From NCBI GenBank assembly GCA_002381645.1, contig DFXE01000012.1:1-64000 (forward strand): a stretch of DNA of 64,000 nt, given 5' to 3'. The translations under genes were made by a program, and so were the position numbers. This document shows positions 8,939 to 17,364 of this stretch, piece after piece. The DNA is from Bacteroidales bacterium UBA4116. GTDB taxonomy: Bacteria; Bacteroidota; Bacteroidia; Bacteroidales; Tannerellaceae. The stretch's first letter is position 1. Every line of letters begins with the position of its first letter. Below the pieces are notes generated by a model that did not search any database, had not been told where the DNA came from, and saw only the letters and a program-made list of their open reading frames with translations.

Positions 8939-9415
8939 TTATTCTTGCGATTTCTCCTTTAAAGTAATAATTACTTCTTTTTCAGCCTTTCCATTATACC
9001 AGAATCCACCTGGATCTTTCAAATCTTCTTTCGTAAAATAGACATTAGTCGTATCGGACAGGAAACTTCCATTTTTATCACCATCTATATCCGAAGTGAT
9101 TACTTCAACTGAGATATCATATTCAGGAGTAGTTAGCGAACCATTCCACACAAATGCTCCGTCTTGTTGTGTATTTACAGAGTCTACCCATTGATACTCT
9201 TTATCCGGGACAATTTCGATTAATAATCCAGGGATAGCTTCACCATGTTTATTGATAACTTTTCCTTTGATCGAATAATCGGCGTGAGGCGAGCCATACT
9301 CAGGTCTGGGTAAATCATCTTCGGAGTCGCTGGAACAAGCAAAGCCCAATAACGATAATAACCCGGCCAACGCCCAATTCGTACCTTTTATAAAAAGACG
9401 GTTCAGTTTTTTCAT
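8939..9415 (-). CDS. radical SAM-associated lipoprotein (copy B)
   Basis: Lipoprotein of 158 residues: basic N-terminus, hydrophobic stretch with FIKGTNWALAGLLSLLGFAC, acylated Cys at 27, and an acidic spacer (SSDSEDD) typical of surface-exposed Bacteroidota lipoproteins. After the motif EYGSPHADY comes a carboxypeptidase-regulatory/transthyretin-like beta domain (IKGKVINKHGEAIPGLLIEI), closing with FTKEDLKDPGGFWYNGKAEK. The N-terminus and the EYGSPHADY motif fit the lipoprotein partner of the rSAM/lipoprotein system and make it the best candidate substrate of the enzyme at 7722-8798. It is preceded by copy A (11 bp away) and followed by the relic 49 bp later. Confidence 0.82.
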   Translation of the reverse strand: MKKLNRLFIKGTNWALAGLLSLLGFACSSDSEDDLPRPEYGSPHADYSIKGKVINKHGEAIPGLLIEIVPDKEYQWVDSVNTQQDGAFVWNGSLTTPEYDISVEVITSDIDGDKNGSFLSDTTNVYFTKEDLKDPGGFWYNGKAEKEVIITLKEKSQE

Positions 9416-9426
9416 AATGTTATCAG

Positions 9427-9897
9427 TTAATTTACTATTTCTTTGAGTTTAATTAGTACTTCTTTTTCCGCTTCTCCTAAGTACCAGGAGGCATTATTGT
9501 CAATCTCTTCCTTGGTAAAAGAAACCGTCGTTTCGTTTTGCTGATATATTTCCGTAGTGTCTGTTGCCGACAGTGTAAATAATGCATCCCGGTTAAAGTT
9601 AGTAACAGGGCCGGTCCAGTAGAACTTTCCATTTTTTTCCGTATAAATACTATCTACTGATGCATGAGGAATATCAACCTTTACCTCGATAAGTATATTA
9701 GCCAGTCCTTTATCTGTATTTTCTTCGTCAACTACTTTTCCATTGATAACATATTTGGTAGTAGACGGCATCATACTATCATTTCCGGGAGCGGATACGG
9801 TTTCGTCACCGCTGCTACACGAAAATCCTGTAAATAATAGAATAAGCAGGATGAATGTATGAGTGAAATATAATAAGGGTTGATAAAAACTTTTCAT
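9427..9897 (-). CDS. radical SAM-associated lipoprotein (copy A)
   Basis: Lipoprotein of 156 residues, first gene of the minus-strand operon. The signal peptide MKSFYQPLLYFTHTF leads into a lipobox GFSC. The mature part is a regulatory-like beta domain (YVINGKVVDEENTDKGLANI) and ends with FTKEEIDNNASWYLGEAEKE, which parallels the FTKED...WYNGKAEKEV end of copy B. It lacks the EYGSPHADY motif of copy B, so the two may have different roles (for example substrate and partner). A longer reading frame begins at 9954, but the ATG at 9897 gives the typical signal peptide and is preferred. Confidence 0.78.
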   Translation of the reverse strand: MKSFYQPLLYFTHTFILLILLFTGFSCSSGDETVSAPGNDSMMPSTTKYVINGKVVDEENTDKGLANILIEVKVDIPHASVDSIYTEKNGKFYWTGPVTNFNRDALFTLSATDTTEIYQQNETTVSFTKEEIDNNASWYLGEAEKEVLIKLKEIVN

Positions 9898-10045
9898 GTT
9901 GTATATATTTCCAATGTATAAATAAAGATGCAATAATAAACATTTTTGCTGCATTTGATTAATTAATAATATACTATTTGTTTGTCTATATAAGAAGCAG
10001 ACTATTCAATAATTATCTATACTTTTGTACAGGAAAAAATTTACA

Positions 10046-10702
10046 ATGATCATGTTAAGATATCCGTCAATCCTTTATTTTGTTGTTGTATTAATTATAT
10101 TTACTGTTTTCGCTTCCTGCCGGGAAAAGCGCGGTGAGCTTAAAAAGATATGGTATAACGGAAGTTATAACCGCGATTTTAATGATTTTAATGAACTGCA
10201 TTTGGCTGCAGCCAAAAAAGTGGGGATAAAACCGGTTGCGTCGAGGGAAGAAGCAGAGCATTCTTCTAAAAAAATGGAGGAGATAAAAACTAACCCATAT
10301 TATGAAGTTGAAAAACTAACACATTCAATACCTTATCTGGTTCCGGAAGCAGCAAGCTTGCTGAATGATATCGGGAAAAATTTTCAGGATTCTCTCTATA
10401 ACCTTAATGCATCACTGTATAAAATAAAGGTTACGAGTGTAACCCGTACTTCACAGGATGTGCAAAAACTAAGGAAACGGAATATTAATTCTTCCGAAAA
10501 TTCAGCTCATCTGTATGGGACTACTTTTGATATTTCCTGGGTAAGATATACGAAAGTTGATGAAAAAGACACGTTGAATATAGATAGCGACAGATTGAAG
10601 ATGGTGCTTGCTGCGGTTTTGCGCGACCAGAAACGCGCGGAACGTTGTTATATAAAACATGAGCGTAAACAAGGATGTTTTCATATCACTGTCAGAAAGT
10701 AA
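10046..10702 (+). CDS. M15-like (DUF5715-type) peptidase-fold protein
   Basis: Membrane-anchored or lipoprotein-like protein of about 218 residues with an N-terminal hydrophobic stretch ending FASC. The second half holds SAHLYGTTFDISW and GCFHIT, which fit the SxHxxGxxxD and final His of zinc M15 D,D-carboxypeptidase folds. A role in peptidoglycan trimming is inferred. A -7 element TACTTTTG lies at 10020-10027. A TTG at 10025 falls inside it, so the ATG at 10046 (or 10052) is the start. Confidence 0.65.
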   Translation: MIMLRYPSILYFVVVLIIFTVFASCREKRGELKKIWYNGSYNRDFNDFNELHLAAAKKVGIKPVASREEAEHSSKKMEEIKTNPYYEVEKLTHSIPYLVPEAASLLNDIGKNFQDSLYNLNASLYKIKVTSVTRTSQDVQKLRKRNINSSENSAHLYGTTFDISWVRYTKVDEKDTLNIDSDRLKMVLAAVLRDQKRAERCYIKHERKQGCFHITVRK

Positions 10703-10706
10703 TTCG

Positions 10707-10714
10707 TACATTTG
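10707..10714 (+). promoter_or_regulatory. -7 element for the lipoprotein at 10735
   Basis: TACATTTG is an exact TAnnTTTG match 20 bp before the ATG at 10735. No good TTTG is seen at the usual upstream distance. Confidence 0.4.
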
Positions 10715-10734
10715 TAAAATTAAGATCGTATAAT

Positions 10735-11559
10735 ATGAAGAAGTCTGCTGTTTATTTATTGCTGGTGACTTTTTTAATGACAGGTTGCAATGGCAAAGAA
10801 AAAGAAGCAAGGGCCCGGTATAACAATGCCAGGACTTTGTACGAACAAAATGAATTTTATGCAGCGAAAAATGAAATAGACAGTATCCGCTCTCTATATC
10901 CCGGAGAAATCGGCGTATTAAAAGAATCACTTGAGTTAATGCGGCTGGTAGAATTGAAAGAGGCAGAAAGGAATATCGCATATTGCGACAGCCTGATTCC
11001 TATAAAAGAGGAAGAAGCTAAAGAGTTAAGTAAAGGGTTTATTCTGGAAAAGGATACATTATATGAGGAAATTGGGACCTATATTTGGAAACAACAAACA
11101 GTAGAAAGAAATGTCGAAAGGAATTATATCCGCTGTGGTGTGAATGAAAAAGGAGAAATGTTCCTTGCCAGCGTTTATTTCGGTATTCGTCCGATCAATC
11201 ATACCGGTATAAAGATTAGTACAAAAGACGGACTGTTTGCTGAAACGGCTTCTATTCCTTACGATGGAGGCGTGAACTATCGTTTTGAAGATATGGGAAA
11301 TACAACTGAGGTTGTAAATTATAAAGGAGAAAATGGAGAGGATGCCGTTAAATTTATATATGCCAATGCAAAAGACCGTCTCAGGGTGGATTACACCGGT
11401 GGAAAACAATACACTATTTATATAGCTGACGGAGACAAAAAAGCTGTTGTCGCCACGTATGATCTGGCGACTGTCCTGAGTGATATAAATACCATGAAAA
11501 CCGAAAGGGATAAAGCAATCAAGAAGAAAGCATATCTTGAAGCAAAATTAAATCAATAA
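10735..11559 (+). CDS. lipoprotein with helical hairpin domain, unknown function
   Basis: Lipoprotein of 274 residues: signal MKKSAVYLLLVTFLMTGC, acylated Cys at 18. Charged helices (about 22-105) look coiled-coil or TPR-like; the middle is a beta-rich domain (about 105-245) and the last 30 residues return to helix. No family was recognised with certainty. It overlaps the CobC-like gene by one base (TAATG), so the two are cotranscribed. The start at 10735 gives a normal signal peptide; an upstream in-frame start at 10675 would lie inside the previous gene. Confidence 0.75.
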   Translation: MKKSAVYLLLVTFLMTGCNGKEKEARARYNNARTLYEQNEFYAAKNEIDSIRSLYPGEIGVLKESLELMRLVELKEAERNIAYCDSLIPIKEEEAKELSKGFILEKDTLYEEIGTYIWKQQTVERNVERNYIRCGVNEKGEMFLASVYFGIRPINHTGIKISTKDGLFAETASIPYDGGVNYRFEDMGNTTEVVNYKGENGEDAVKFIYANAKDRLRVDYTGGKQYTIYIADGDKKAVVATYDLATVLSDINTMKTERDKAIKKKAYLEAKLNQ

Positions 11560-12089
11560 TGGATATTTATCTGGTAAGACATACTTCCGTAGACGTACCC
11601 TTTGGCTATACATACGGATACACGGATGTAGGATTAAAAGAAACTTTTGAACAGGAAGCCTTACTTGTGAAGAGAGCTTTATCGGGCCTTAGTTTTGATA
11701 AGGTGTGGAGTAGCCCGCTTTCGCGATGTTTAAAGCTGGCAACGTATTGCGGATATCCAGATGCCATTGCTGACGATCGGATCAAAGAGCTTAATTTCGG
11801 TGAGTGGGAAATGAAATCTTGGGAGGAACTTAATAATGATCCCCGTTCCAAAGAATGGTTTGAAAACTGGATGGAGATGCCTACGCCGGGTGGAGAGTCG
11901 TTCAAAGACCAGTATAACAGGGTTGCGTGTTTTCTTGATGAAATCAGGAATGGAGAATTCGAAAAGGTTTGCATTTTTGCGCATGGAGGAGTTTTAACGA
12001 ATGCCCGTATTTATGCCGGACAATGTCCTCCGGAGAAAGCTTTCGAAAAATTACCATCATATGGCGAAGTCATCAGATTATCGTTTTAA
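11559..12089 (+). CDS. cobC: histidine phosphatase, alpha-ribazole phosphatase-like
   Basis: Phosphoglycerate-mutase superfamily enzyme of 176 residues. The catalytic motif LVRHT (His at 8) and the second His in FAHGG are present, with SSPLSRC and ELNFGEWE characteristic of CobC. CobC removes the phosphate from alpha-ribazole-5'-phosphate in cobalamin nucleotide-loop assembly. No other cobalamin gene is in the window, so a general phosphatase role cannot be excluded. It starts in the stop codon of the upstream lipoprotein gene. Confidence 0.75.
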   Translation: MDIYLVRHTSVDVPFGYTYGYTDVGLKETFEQEALLVKRALSGLSFDKVWSSPLSRCLKLATYCGYPDAIADDRIKELNFGEWEMKSWEELNNDPRSKEWFENWMEMPTPGGESFKDQYNRVACFLDEIRNGEFEKVCIFAHGGVLTNARIYAGQCPPEKAFEKLPSYGEVIRLSF

Positions 12090-12153
12090 TACCTTTATAT
12101 CTTTCAATTGAACTGAATAAATCTCTATATTTGCGCCAACTCTAATCAAAAAT

Positions 12154-12579
12154 ATGCTACGAATGAATAAGAAAATATTCCTGTTTACATTTCTCTCTTT
12201 TTTTCTGTATTCTTGTTTTGGAGATGAGAAGCCTTCAGGGAATTTTCTGGATGGCACTATCTGGAGGTGTATGGAAACAGGAAGTGTTTATAACGAAAAT
12301 GATGAGTTCCAATATGCATATCAGGAGATTCACCTGTTAAGTTTTGCCGGCAATACGTTTGCGCTTGTTACGGATGGTAAATACGATTACAATAACGATG
12401 GTATTTATGAGGAAGAAGAAAGTGTTGATCAAAAAGGTGCTTATCGTTTCGAATATCCGAAATCAACATTAACTTTTGAAAATGGAACTTTGCGGACTGT
12501 AACCGTAACTTCAGGGAGATTAACCCTTGAGTCCGAAAATGCAAATGAGAAATCCTATATCTTCACTCCAAAAAAGTAA
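12154..12579 (+). CDS. small lipocalin-like lipoprotein
   Basis: Lipoprotein of 141 residues (138 if the second Met is used). The hydrophobic signal ends SFFLYSC. The mature part is a short beta-rich domain beginning GTIWRCMETG and closing with KSYIFTPKK, the layout of small Bacteroidota lipocalin-like lipoproteins. The segment YDYNNDGIYEEEES is acidic and could bind calcium. TATATTTG at 12126-12133 is a -7 element 20 bp before the ATG. Function unknown. Confidence 0.72.
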   Translation: MLRMNKKIFLFTFLSFFLYSCFGDEKPSGNFLDGTIWRCMETGSVYNENDEFQYAYQEIHLLSFAGNTFALVTDGKYDYNNDGIYEEEESVDQKGAYRFEYPKSTLTFENGTLRTVTVTSGRLTLESENANEKSYIFTPKK

Positions 12580-12588
12580 TGAAAAAAT

Positions 12589-12629
12589 AAGGTACCGACT
12601 ATTACAAATCTTTGCATAATCAGTACCTT
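12589..12629 (-). terminator. hairpin between convergent genes
   Basis: AAGGTAC (12589-12595) pairs with GTACCTT (12623-12629), with partial internal pairing. Read on the - strand it is followed by TTATTTTTT-like sequence, which suits termination of the CoA-transferase gene. Confidence 0.5.
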
Positions 12630-12651
12630 GGTTATATTATATGATAGATAT

Positions 12652-14148
12652 TTACGATTGATACTTACTCCAGTCTACATTCCTCATATCACCGCTGTTA
12701 GCCAATTCTTCGTGAAAAGCAAAACAACATTTTAGATTCTGCGGAGTATGTCCTTTGATACCCATCGCCAGATATTCCTTTAATAAAGGTTTGTAATCCG
12801 GATGCACACAATTGTCTATTATCTTATTTGCACGCTGGATAGGTGATGTGCCACGTAAATCAGCTACCCCATATTCGGTGATAATAACTTTTACAGAATG
12901 TTCGCTGTGGTCCAAATGAGAAACCATAGGAACGAACGCGCTGATCTTACCGTCTTTAGCTGTGGAAGGTGTGGTGAAAATTGAACACATGGCCGCGCGC
13001 GTGAAATCGCCTGAACCACCGATGCCGTTCATCATACGGGTACCAGAAACATGCGTAGAATTTATATTACCGAATATGTCGGCTTCAAGTGCGGTATTGA
13101 TAGCAACCAGTCCCATTCGGCGTGCAACTTCCGGATTGTTAGATATTTCCTGTGGACGAAGAAGTATCTTATCTTTGAAGAAATCAAGGTTGTTGTAGAG
13201 GTCATCCAATACATCGTTACTGACAGTTAAAGAACAACCGCTTGCAAATTTTACCCGTCCTTCCTTCATTAATTTAATAACCGAGTCCTGTATTACTTCT
13301 GTATAAACATTAAAATCAGGTATATCTTTATTGCTACCCATACATCCTAATACGGCATTTGCTACATTTCCCACACCGCTTTGTAAGGGCACGAATTCTT
13401 TCGGTAAACGTCCTGCTTTCATTTCACCTACAAGGAATGAAGCAACATTATGGCCAATAGCCAGTGTCGCATCGTCAAGCGGAGTAAATGCTCCACCTTC
13501 ATTTGGTTCTTCGGTTACAACCACCCCGATGATTTTGGAAGGATCTACTTTTATAAAAGGCTGTCCGATACGGTCGGAGGGGGTATAAACAGGTATCTCA
13601 CGACGGCGGGGAGGATCCTGCGGCTCATAAATATCGTGCATGCCCCGTATTTCTTTGGGATGCTTTTTGTTTAATTCAATGATTATACGGTCAGCCAACC
13701 GGCAAATAGTTGGGCTTATACCCACACCTGAGGTAGGAACGATCTCTCCGTTTTCGGTAACATCCGCTGCTTCGATAACGGCTACATCTACCTTACCCAA
13801 GAAACCATAACGTAAGCTTTGTGCTAATTCGGAAAGGTGTAAGTCGAAATAATTGGTTTCGCGTGCGTTCAATAATGCCCGTAAATCTTTATTTGACTGA
13901 TAAGGTGTACGGAACTTAATAGCTTTGGCCCGTGCCATTTCGCCATCTAATTTATCACCTGTGGAGGCTCCGGTAAACATACCGATCTGGAATGGATTTC
14001 CTTTTTCATGTTCCTGGCGTGCCCGTTTGGCAATTGCAACAGGAATGGCTTTGGGACACCCGGCAGCAGTAAAACCGCTAAAGCCTACATTGTTATCGTG
14101 ATGGATAAATGAAGCAGCTTCTTCAGCTGTAATAAAATTTAATGCCAT
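12652..14148 (-). CDS. acetyl-CoA hydrolase/transferase (succinate CoA-transferase type)
   Basis: Class I CoA-transferase of 498 residues that moves CoA between short acyl groups such as acetate, succinate or propionate. The catalytic glutamate is E284 in VYTEVIQDS. The GxGG motif (GIGGSGDF) and the EYGVADLRG segment near the C-terminus are typical of the AarC/Cat1 family. In a fermenting Bacteroidales it could make succinate or propionate from the CoA esters; sucCD lies at 55630-57640. A -7 element (TAACTTTG on the - strand) lies at 14196-14203. Confidence 0.9.
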   Translation of the reverse strand: MALNFITAEEAASFIHHDNNVGFSGFTAAGCPKAIPVAIAKRARQEHEKGNPFQIGMFTGASTGDKLDGEMARAKAIKFRTPYQSNKDLRALLNARETNYFDLHLSELAQSLRYGFLGKVDVAVIEAADVTENGEIVPTSGVGISPTICRLADRIIIELNKKHPKEIRGMHDIYEPQDPPRRREIPVYTPSDRIGQPFIKVDPSKIIGVVVTEEPNEGGAFTPLDDATLAIGHNVASFLVGEMKAGRLPKEFVPLQSGVGNVANAVLGCMGSNKDIPDFNVYTEVIQDSVIKLMKEGRVKFASGCSLTVSNDVLDDLYNNLDFFKDKILLRPQEISNNPEVARRMGLVAINTALEADIFGNINSTHVSGTRMMNGIGGSGDFTRAAMCSIFTTPSTAKDGKISAFVPMVSHLDHSEHSVKVIITEYGVADLRGTSPIQRANKIIDNCVHPDYKPLLKEYLAMGIKGHTPQNLKCCFAFHEELANSGDMRNVDWSKYQS

Positions 14149-14221
14149 GATATTATGATTAATATGTGAAAATACGTATGCTTATAATTTGGGCGCAAAG
14201 TTATTAAAAAGAATCAACGAT

Positions 14222-14659
14222 TTAATACTTACGATTCAGTATTTCAGAGTAAATAATAGCTTTTCTTAGCTCTTCAGTATCCTGGAAAGATTCGGCTTGA
14301 ATAGAAAATGCATCATCTTCAGGCGTTTCAGAAAATCGTGTGGATTGACGGGAAGCCGGATGCTTCTCTGTTTGAGTTTTTTGCTGATAAGATGACGGTC
14401 TGGAAAGCGAGTCTTTCCGTTGAGTTTTTTTCTTCTTTTCAATTGTTACACTTTGAGGAACAGGTTGCGGTTGTTTTTCTTTCTGAATTTCTTCAAAAAT
14501 CTCCCAGAATCCCTTAGGTTCACTCTGTTGTTCCGGATCAAATACAGGCTGCTCAGGCGGGGTACTACCCTGTCTTTTTTTCTTACCGGAACTAAATAAA
14601 CCACTTATTCCGGCAATAACCAACAAAACAATATAGAGCCAATCACCCAGGTTATCCAT
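14222..14659 (-). CDS. hypothetical single-span membrane protein
   Basis: Protein of 145 residues with one membrane helix (about 7-24), then a Lys/Gln/Ser/Pro-rich low-complexity stretch, and a short ordered tail AFSIQAESF...EELRKAIIYSEILNRKY. The conserved-looking tail suggests a docking segment. No named family recognised. It is transcribed away from miaB; a -7 element (TACATTTG on the - strand, 14682-14689) is present. Confidence 0.7.
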   Translation of the reverse strand: MDNLGDWLYIVLLVIAGISGLFSSGKKKRQGSTPPEQPVFDPEQQSEPKGFWEIFEEIQKEKQPQPVPQSVTIEKKKKTQRKDSLSRPSSYQQKTQTEKHPASRQSTRFSETPEDDAFSIQAESFQDTEELRKAIIYSEILNRKY

Positions 14660-14668
14660 AACTTTGAT

Positions 14669-14676
14669 TACTTTTG
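14669..14676 (+). promoter_or_regulatory. -7 element of the miaB leader
   Basis: TACTTTTG matches TAnnTTTG exactly; a second match, TAACTTTG, lies at 14659-14666. Neither has a clear TTTG 19-21 bp upstream. Transcription would begin near 14681, giving miaB a leader of about 250 nt. Confidence 0.4.
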
Positions 14677-14732
14677 CACTTCAAATGTATAAAAAATTAT
14701 TGTGAATAAAAAATGGAAAGGTATAAAAAGTA

Positions 14733-14762
14733 AATAAGGGTAACTTCGCAGCCACCCTTATT
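14733..14762 (+). other. leader hairpin 1 upstream of miaB
   Basis: AATAAGGGT (14733-14741) pairs perfectly with ACCCTTATT (14754-14762) around a 12-nt loop. No T tract follows, so it is not an ordinary terminator. Confidence 0.6.
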
Positions 14763-14784
14763 CGATTTAACCAAAACCTTAACT

Positions 14785-14844
14785 ATGAAAAAATTTACGT
14801 TTTTCGATACAAAAATAAACTATGTGTTTAATCTACGCAAATAA
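14785..14844 (+). CDS. possible 19-residue leader peptide upstream of miaB
   Basis: ATG at 14785 opens a frame reading MKKFTFFDTKINYVFNLRK and a TAA. Five of its codons are of the UNN type (four Phe, one Tyr). It lies between hairpin 1 (14733-14762) and hairpin 2 (14850-14871). MiaB modifies tRNAs that read UNN codons, so a leader-peptide attenuator is conceivable. It could also be a chance frame in AT-rich DNA. Confidence 0.35.
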   Translation: MKKFTFFDTKINYVFNLRK

Positions 14845-14849
14845 TTGGA

Positions 14850-14871
14850 AGGTTTTTTTAATGAAAAACCT
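14850..14871 (+). other. leader hairpin 2 upstream of miaB
   Basis: AGGTTTTT (14850-14857) pairs with AAAAACCT (14864-14871) around a 6-nt loop, starting 6 nt after the stop of the small frame. It is followed by TATAATTTAAATC, only moderately T-rich. Confidence 0.55.
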
Positions 14872-14931
14872 ATAATTTAAATCTTATTAACAAGCTTAAG
14901 ATGTTAATAGAATAAAAAAAATAACTATAAT

Positions 14932-16269
14932 ATGTCGGACAAAATAAAAAATAGGAAATTATTTGTTGAAACGTACGGTTGCCAGATGAACGTTGCAGAT
15001 AGTGAAGTTGTGGCATCCATCATGGAGATGGATGGTTATACATTAACCGGAAATATACAAGAAGCAGATGCCATTTTTCTTAATACATGTTCGGTAAGGG
15101 ACAATGCCGAGCAAAAGATATACAACAGGCTGCAATATATGCATTCGTTGAAAAAGAAAAAAAAGCATCTAATCATAGGCGTTTTAGGCTGTATGGCCGA
15201 GCGTGTAAAAGATTCATTGATAAATGAACATCATGTAGACCTGGTTGTGGGACCCGATTCATATCTTGATCTCCCTAATCTTATAGGGGCTGTCGAGCAT
15301 GGGGAAAAAGCAATTAATGTGGAGTTGTCTAAACAGGAAACCTATAAAGATGTAATACCCCTGAAAATTGGTGGAGTGCATATTTCGGGTTTTGTATCTA
15401 TTATGAGGGGATGCAATAATTTCTGTACGTACTGTATTGTACCTTATACCCGGGGGCGGGAGAGGAGCAGGGATGTGGAAAGTATCCTCAAAGAAGTTCT
15501 TTACATGAAGAATAAAGGATATAAAGAAGTGACTTTACTGGGACAAAACGTGAACTCTTATCTTTTTGAGTCAGAGGATGGGAAAACAACCTTTCCATTA
15601 CTGTTAGAAAAAGTAGCCAGGGAAGTTCCTGAAATGAGGATACGCTTTACTACTTCCCATCCCAAAGATATGAGCGACGAAACATTGCATATAATCGCCC
15701 AAAATCCCAATATCTGCCGGCATATCCATTTGCCGGCACAATCCGGCAGTTCGCGTATTCTCAAAGCTATGAACCGCAAATATACCCGTGAATGGTATAT
15801 GGGAAGGATTGATGCCATACGCCGGATATTACCTGATTGTTCCATTTCTACTGATCTTTTTTGCGGATTCCATTCTGAAACAGAAGAAGATTTCGAGGAA
15901 ACACTTTCATTAATGCGGGAAGTAGGTTATGAATCTGCATTCATGTTTAAATATTCCGAACGCCCAGGCACCTATGCTGCCGAACACTTAGCGGATAATG
16001 TTGCTGAAGATATAAAAGTTAGTCGTTTGCAGAGGATGATCGATTTACAGAATCAACTCTCAGAAGCAAGTAACAAAAGAGATATAGGAAAAGAGTTTGA
16101 AGTTTTAATTGAGGGTTTTTCAAAACGTTCACGTGAGCAGCTATTCGGGAGAACAGGGCAAAATAAGGTCGTTATTTTTGACAAAAAGGACTTTCATATC
16201 GGGCAATTTGTTAAAGTAAAAATAACAGGAGCATCATCTGCTACATTATTCGGATATCCGTTAGATTAA
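14932..16269 (+). CDS. miaB: tRNA-2-methylthio-N6-dimethylallyladenosine synthase MiaB
   Basis: Radical SAM methylthiotransferase of 445 residues that adds a methylthio group to i6A at position 37 of tRNAs reading UNN codons. The N-terminal UPF0004 domain holds VETYGCQMN and other cluster Cys (NTCSVRD, GCMAER). The radical SAM cluster is C161, C165, C168 in RGCNNFCTYC. A TRAM RNA-binding domain forms the end. GRERSRD is the usual MiaB signature and distinguishes it from the MtaB paralogue at 43068-44399. A structured leader precedes it. Confidence 0.96.
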   Translation: MSDKIKNRKLFVETYGCQMNVADSEVVASIMEMDGYTLTGNIQEADAIFLNTCSVRDNAEQKIYNRLQYMHSLKKKKKHLIIGVLGCMAERVKDSLINEHHVDLVVGPDSYLDLPNLIGAVEHGEKAINVELSKQETYKDVIPLKIGGVHISGFVSIMRGCNNFCTYCIVPYTRGRERSRDVESILKEVLYMKNKGYKEVTLLGQNVNSYLFESEDGKTTFPLLLEKVAREVPEMRIRFTTSHPKDMSDETLHIIAQNPNICRHIHLPAQSGSSRILKAMNRKYTREWYMGRIDAIRRILPDCSISTDLFCGFHSETEEDFEETLSLMREVGYESAFMFKYSERPGTYAAEHLADNVAEDIKVSRLQRMIDLQNQLSEASNKRDIGKEFEVLIEGFSKRSREQLFGRTGQNKVVIFDKKDFHIGQFVKVKITGASSATLFGYPLD

Positions 16270-16463
16270 CCAAAAGATAAGATTTGTTTTTCAAAAGAAA
16301 GTAAATTATATAATCCGGATATTTTAATATTCGAAAGCCAAATATTTATATTGTTGATCTCTTTCGATTATTAAAACAGGTAATAATGAATTGTTCTTTA
16401 AGAGAAAAATAAAAATAAAGGATTTGCTTTATTGGCACTACAATCATATTTACCTTTGCCTTT
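16270..16463. other. non-coding stretch with -7 element at 16451
   Basis: AT-rich DNA after miaB without a gene. TACCTTTG at 16451-16458 is an exact -7 element. A TTTG at 16423-16426 and a TTG at 16432-16434 lie 24 and 16 bp upstream, outside the usual spacing. Confidence 0.45.
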
Positions 16464-16575
16464 GAAAATAAAACACTTTCTCACAAGTGAAAGTCGTCTT
16501 ATCTTTTTAAGAATTAACTAATTGTTAATTTAGGGTTAGTTTTAAAAGGGAAGCCTGTGAAGGTCTCCCTTTTTT
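16464..16575 (+). ncRNA. candidate small RNA or attenuated leader before mlaE
   Basis: A transcript from the -7 element at 16451-16458 would fold into three hairpins: ACTTTC/GAAAGT (16475-16480, 16489-16494), AATTAAC/GTTAATT (16512-16518, 16524-16530), and a terminator AAAAGGGA/TCCCTTTT (16544-16551, 16566-16573) with an inner CCT/AGG and a T run to 16575. A second -7 element, TATCTTTG at 16578-16585, follows at once and can serve mlaE. Either a separate RNA of about 110 nt or an attenuator is possible. Confidence 0.5.
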
Positions 16576-16609
16576 GTTATCTTTGCCATTTCTAATTAAT
16601 AGGTTTAGT

Positions 16610-17356
16610 ATGAATGAGTCGTTGCACAGACTGGGCGAGTATACGTTGCTGATGAAGAAAAGTATCTCAATACCCAATCGCTGGAGTATGTTCTTCAAGC
16701 AGTTGGTAAAAGAGATTTATAAACTGGGTGTCGACTCTATATGGATTGTTATTATCATATCCGTATTTATAGGCACAGTAATTGCTATCCAAATATCCTT
16801 AAATATTGAATCACCCCTTATTCCTACTTTTACCATAGGTTTTATGACAAGGGAAATCATACTGCTCGAGTTCTCATCTTCTATCATGTGCCTCATTCTC
16901 GCAGGAAAGGTAGGAAGTAATATTGCCTCCGAAATAGGTACGATGCGCGTGACCGAACAGATAGACGCCATGGAAATTATGGGCGTAAATTCGGCTAACT
17001 TTTTGATTTTACCTAAGATATCCGGATTGATGATGTTTATTCCGGTACTTGTTATTTTCAGTATGTTTACGGGTATTCTGGGTGGTGTTGCAGCCAGTTA
17101 TTTAGTGGAACAGGGAATGACACCCGCTTCTTTCGAATATGGTTTGCAATTTTATTTTAATTCATTTTATGTATGGTATTCCATAATAAAATCAATTGTT
17201 TACGCATTCATTATAGCATCAATCGCTTCTTATTTTGGTTATTATGTAAAAGGTGGTGCGCTCGAAGTGGGTAAAGCAAGTACCAATTCAGTGGTCATGA
17301 GTAGTGTAATGATACTTATGGCCGACGTGATAATGACCCATATAATGCTAACATAG
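16610..17356 (+). CDS. mlaE: MlaE-family lipid ABC transporter permease
   Basis: Permease of 248 residues with five to six membrane helices and the MlaE signature GKVGSNIASEIGTMRVTEQI. With the ATPase encoded 8 bp downstream it should move phospholipids between inner and outer membrane. No mlaD gene follows directly; the MCE component must be elsewhere. The ATG at 16610 fits the family N-terminus; an upstream TTG at 16574 lies in the terminator. Confidence 0.9.
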   Translation: MNESLHRLGEYTLLMKKSISIPNRWSMFFKQLVKEIYKLGVDSIWIVIIISVFIGTVIAIQISLNIESPLIPTFTIGFMTREIILLEFSSSIMCLILAGKVGSNIASEIGTMRVTEQIDAMEIMGVNSANFLILPKISGLMMFIPVLVIFSMFTGILGGVAASYLVEQGMTPASFEYGLQFYFNSFYVWYSIIKSIVYAFIIASIASYFGYYVKGGALEVGKASTNSVVMSSVMILMADVIMTHIMLT

Positions 17357-17364
17357 GATAGACG

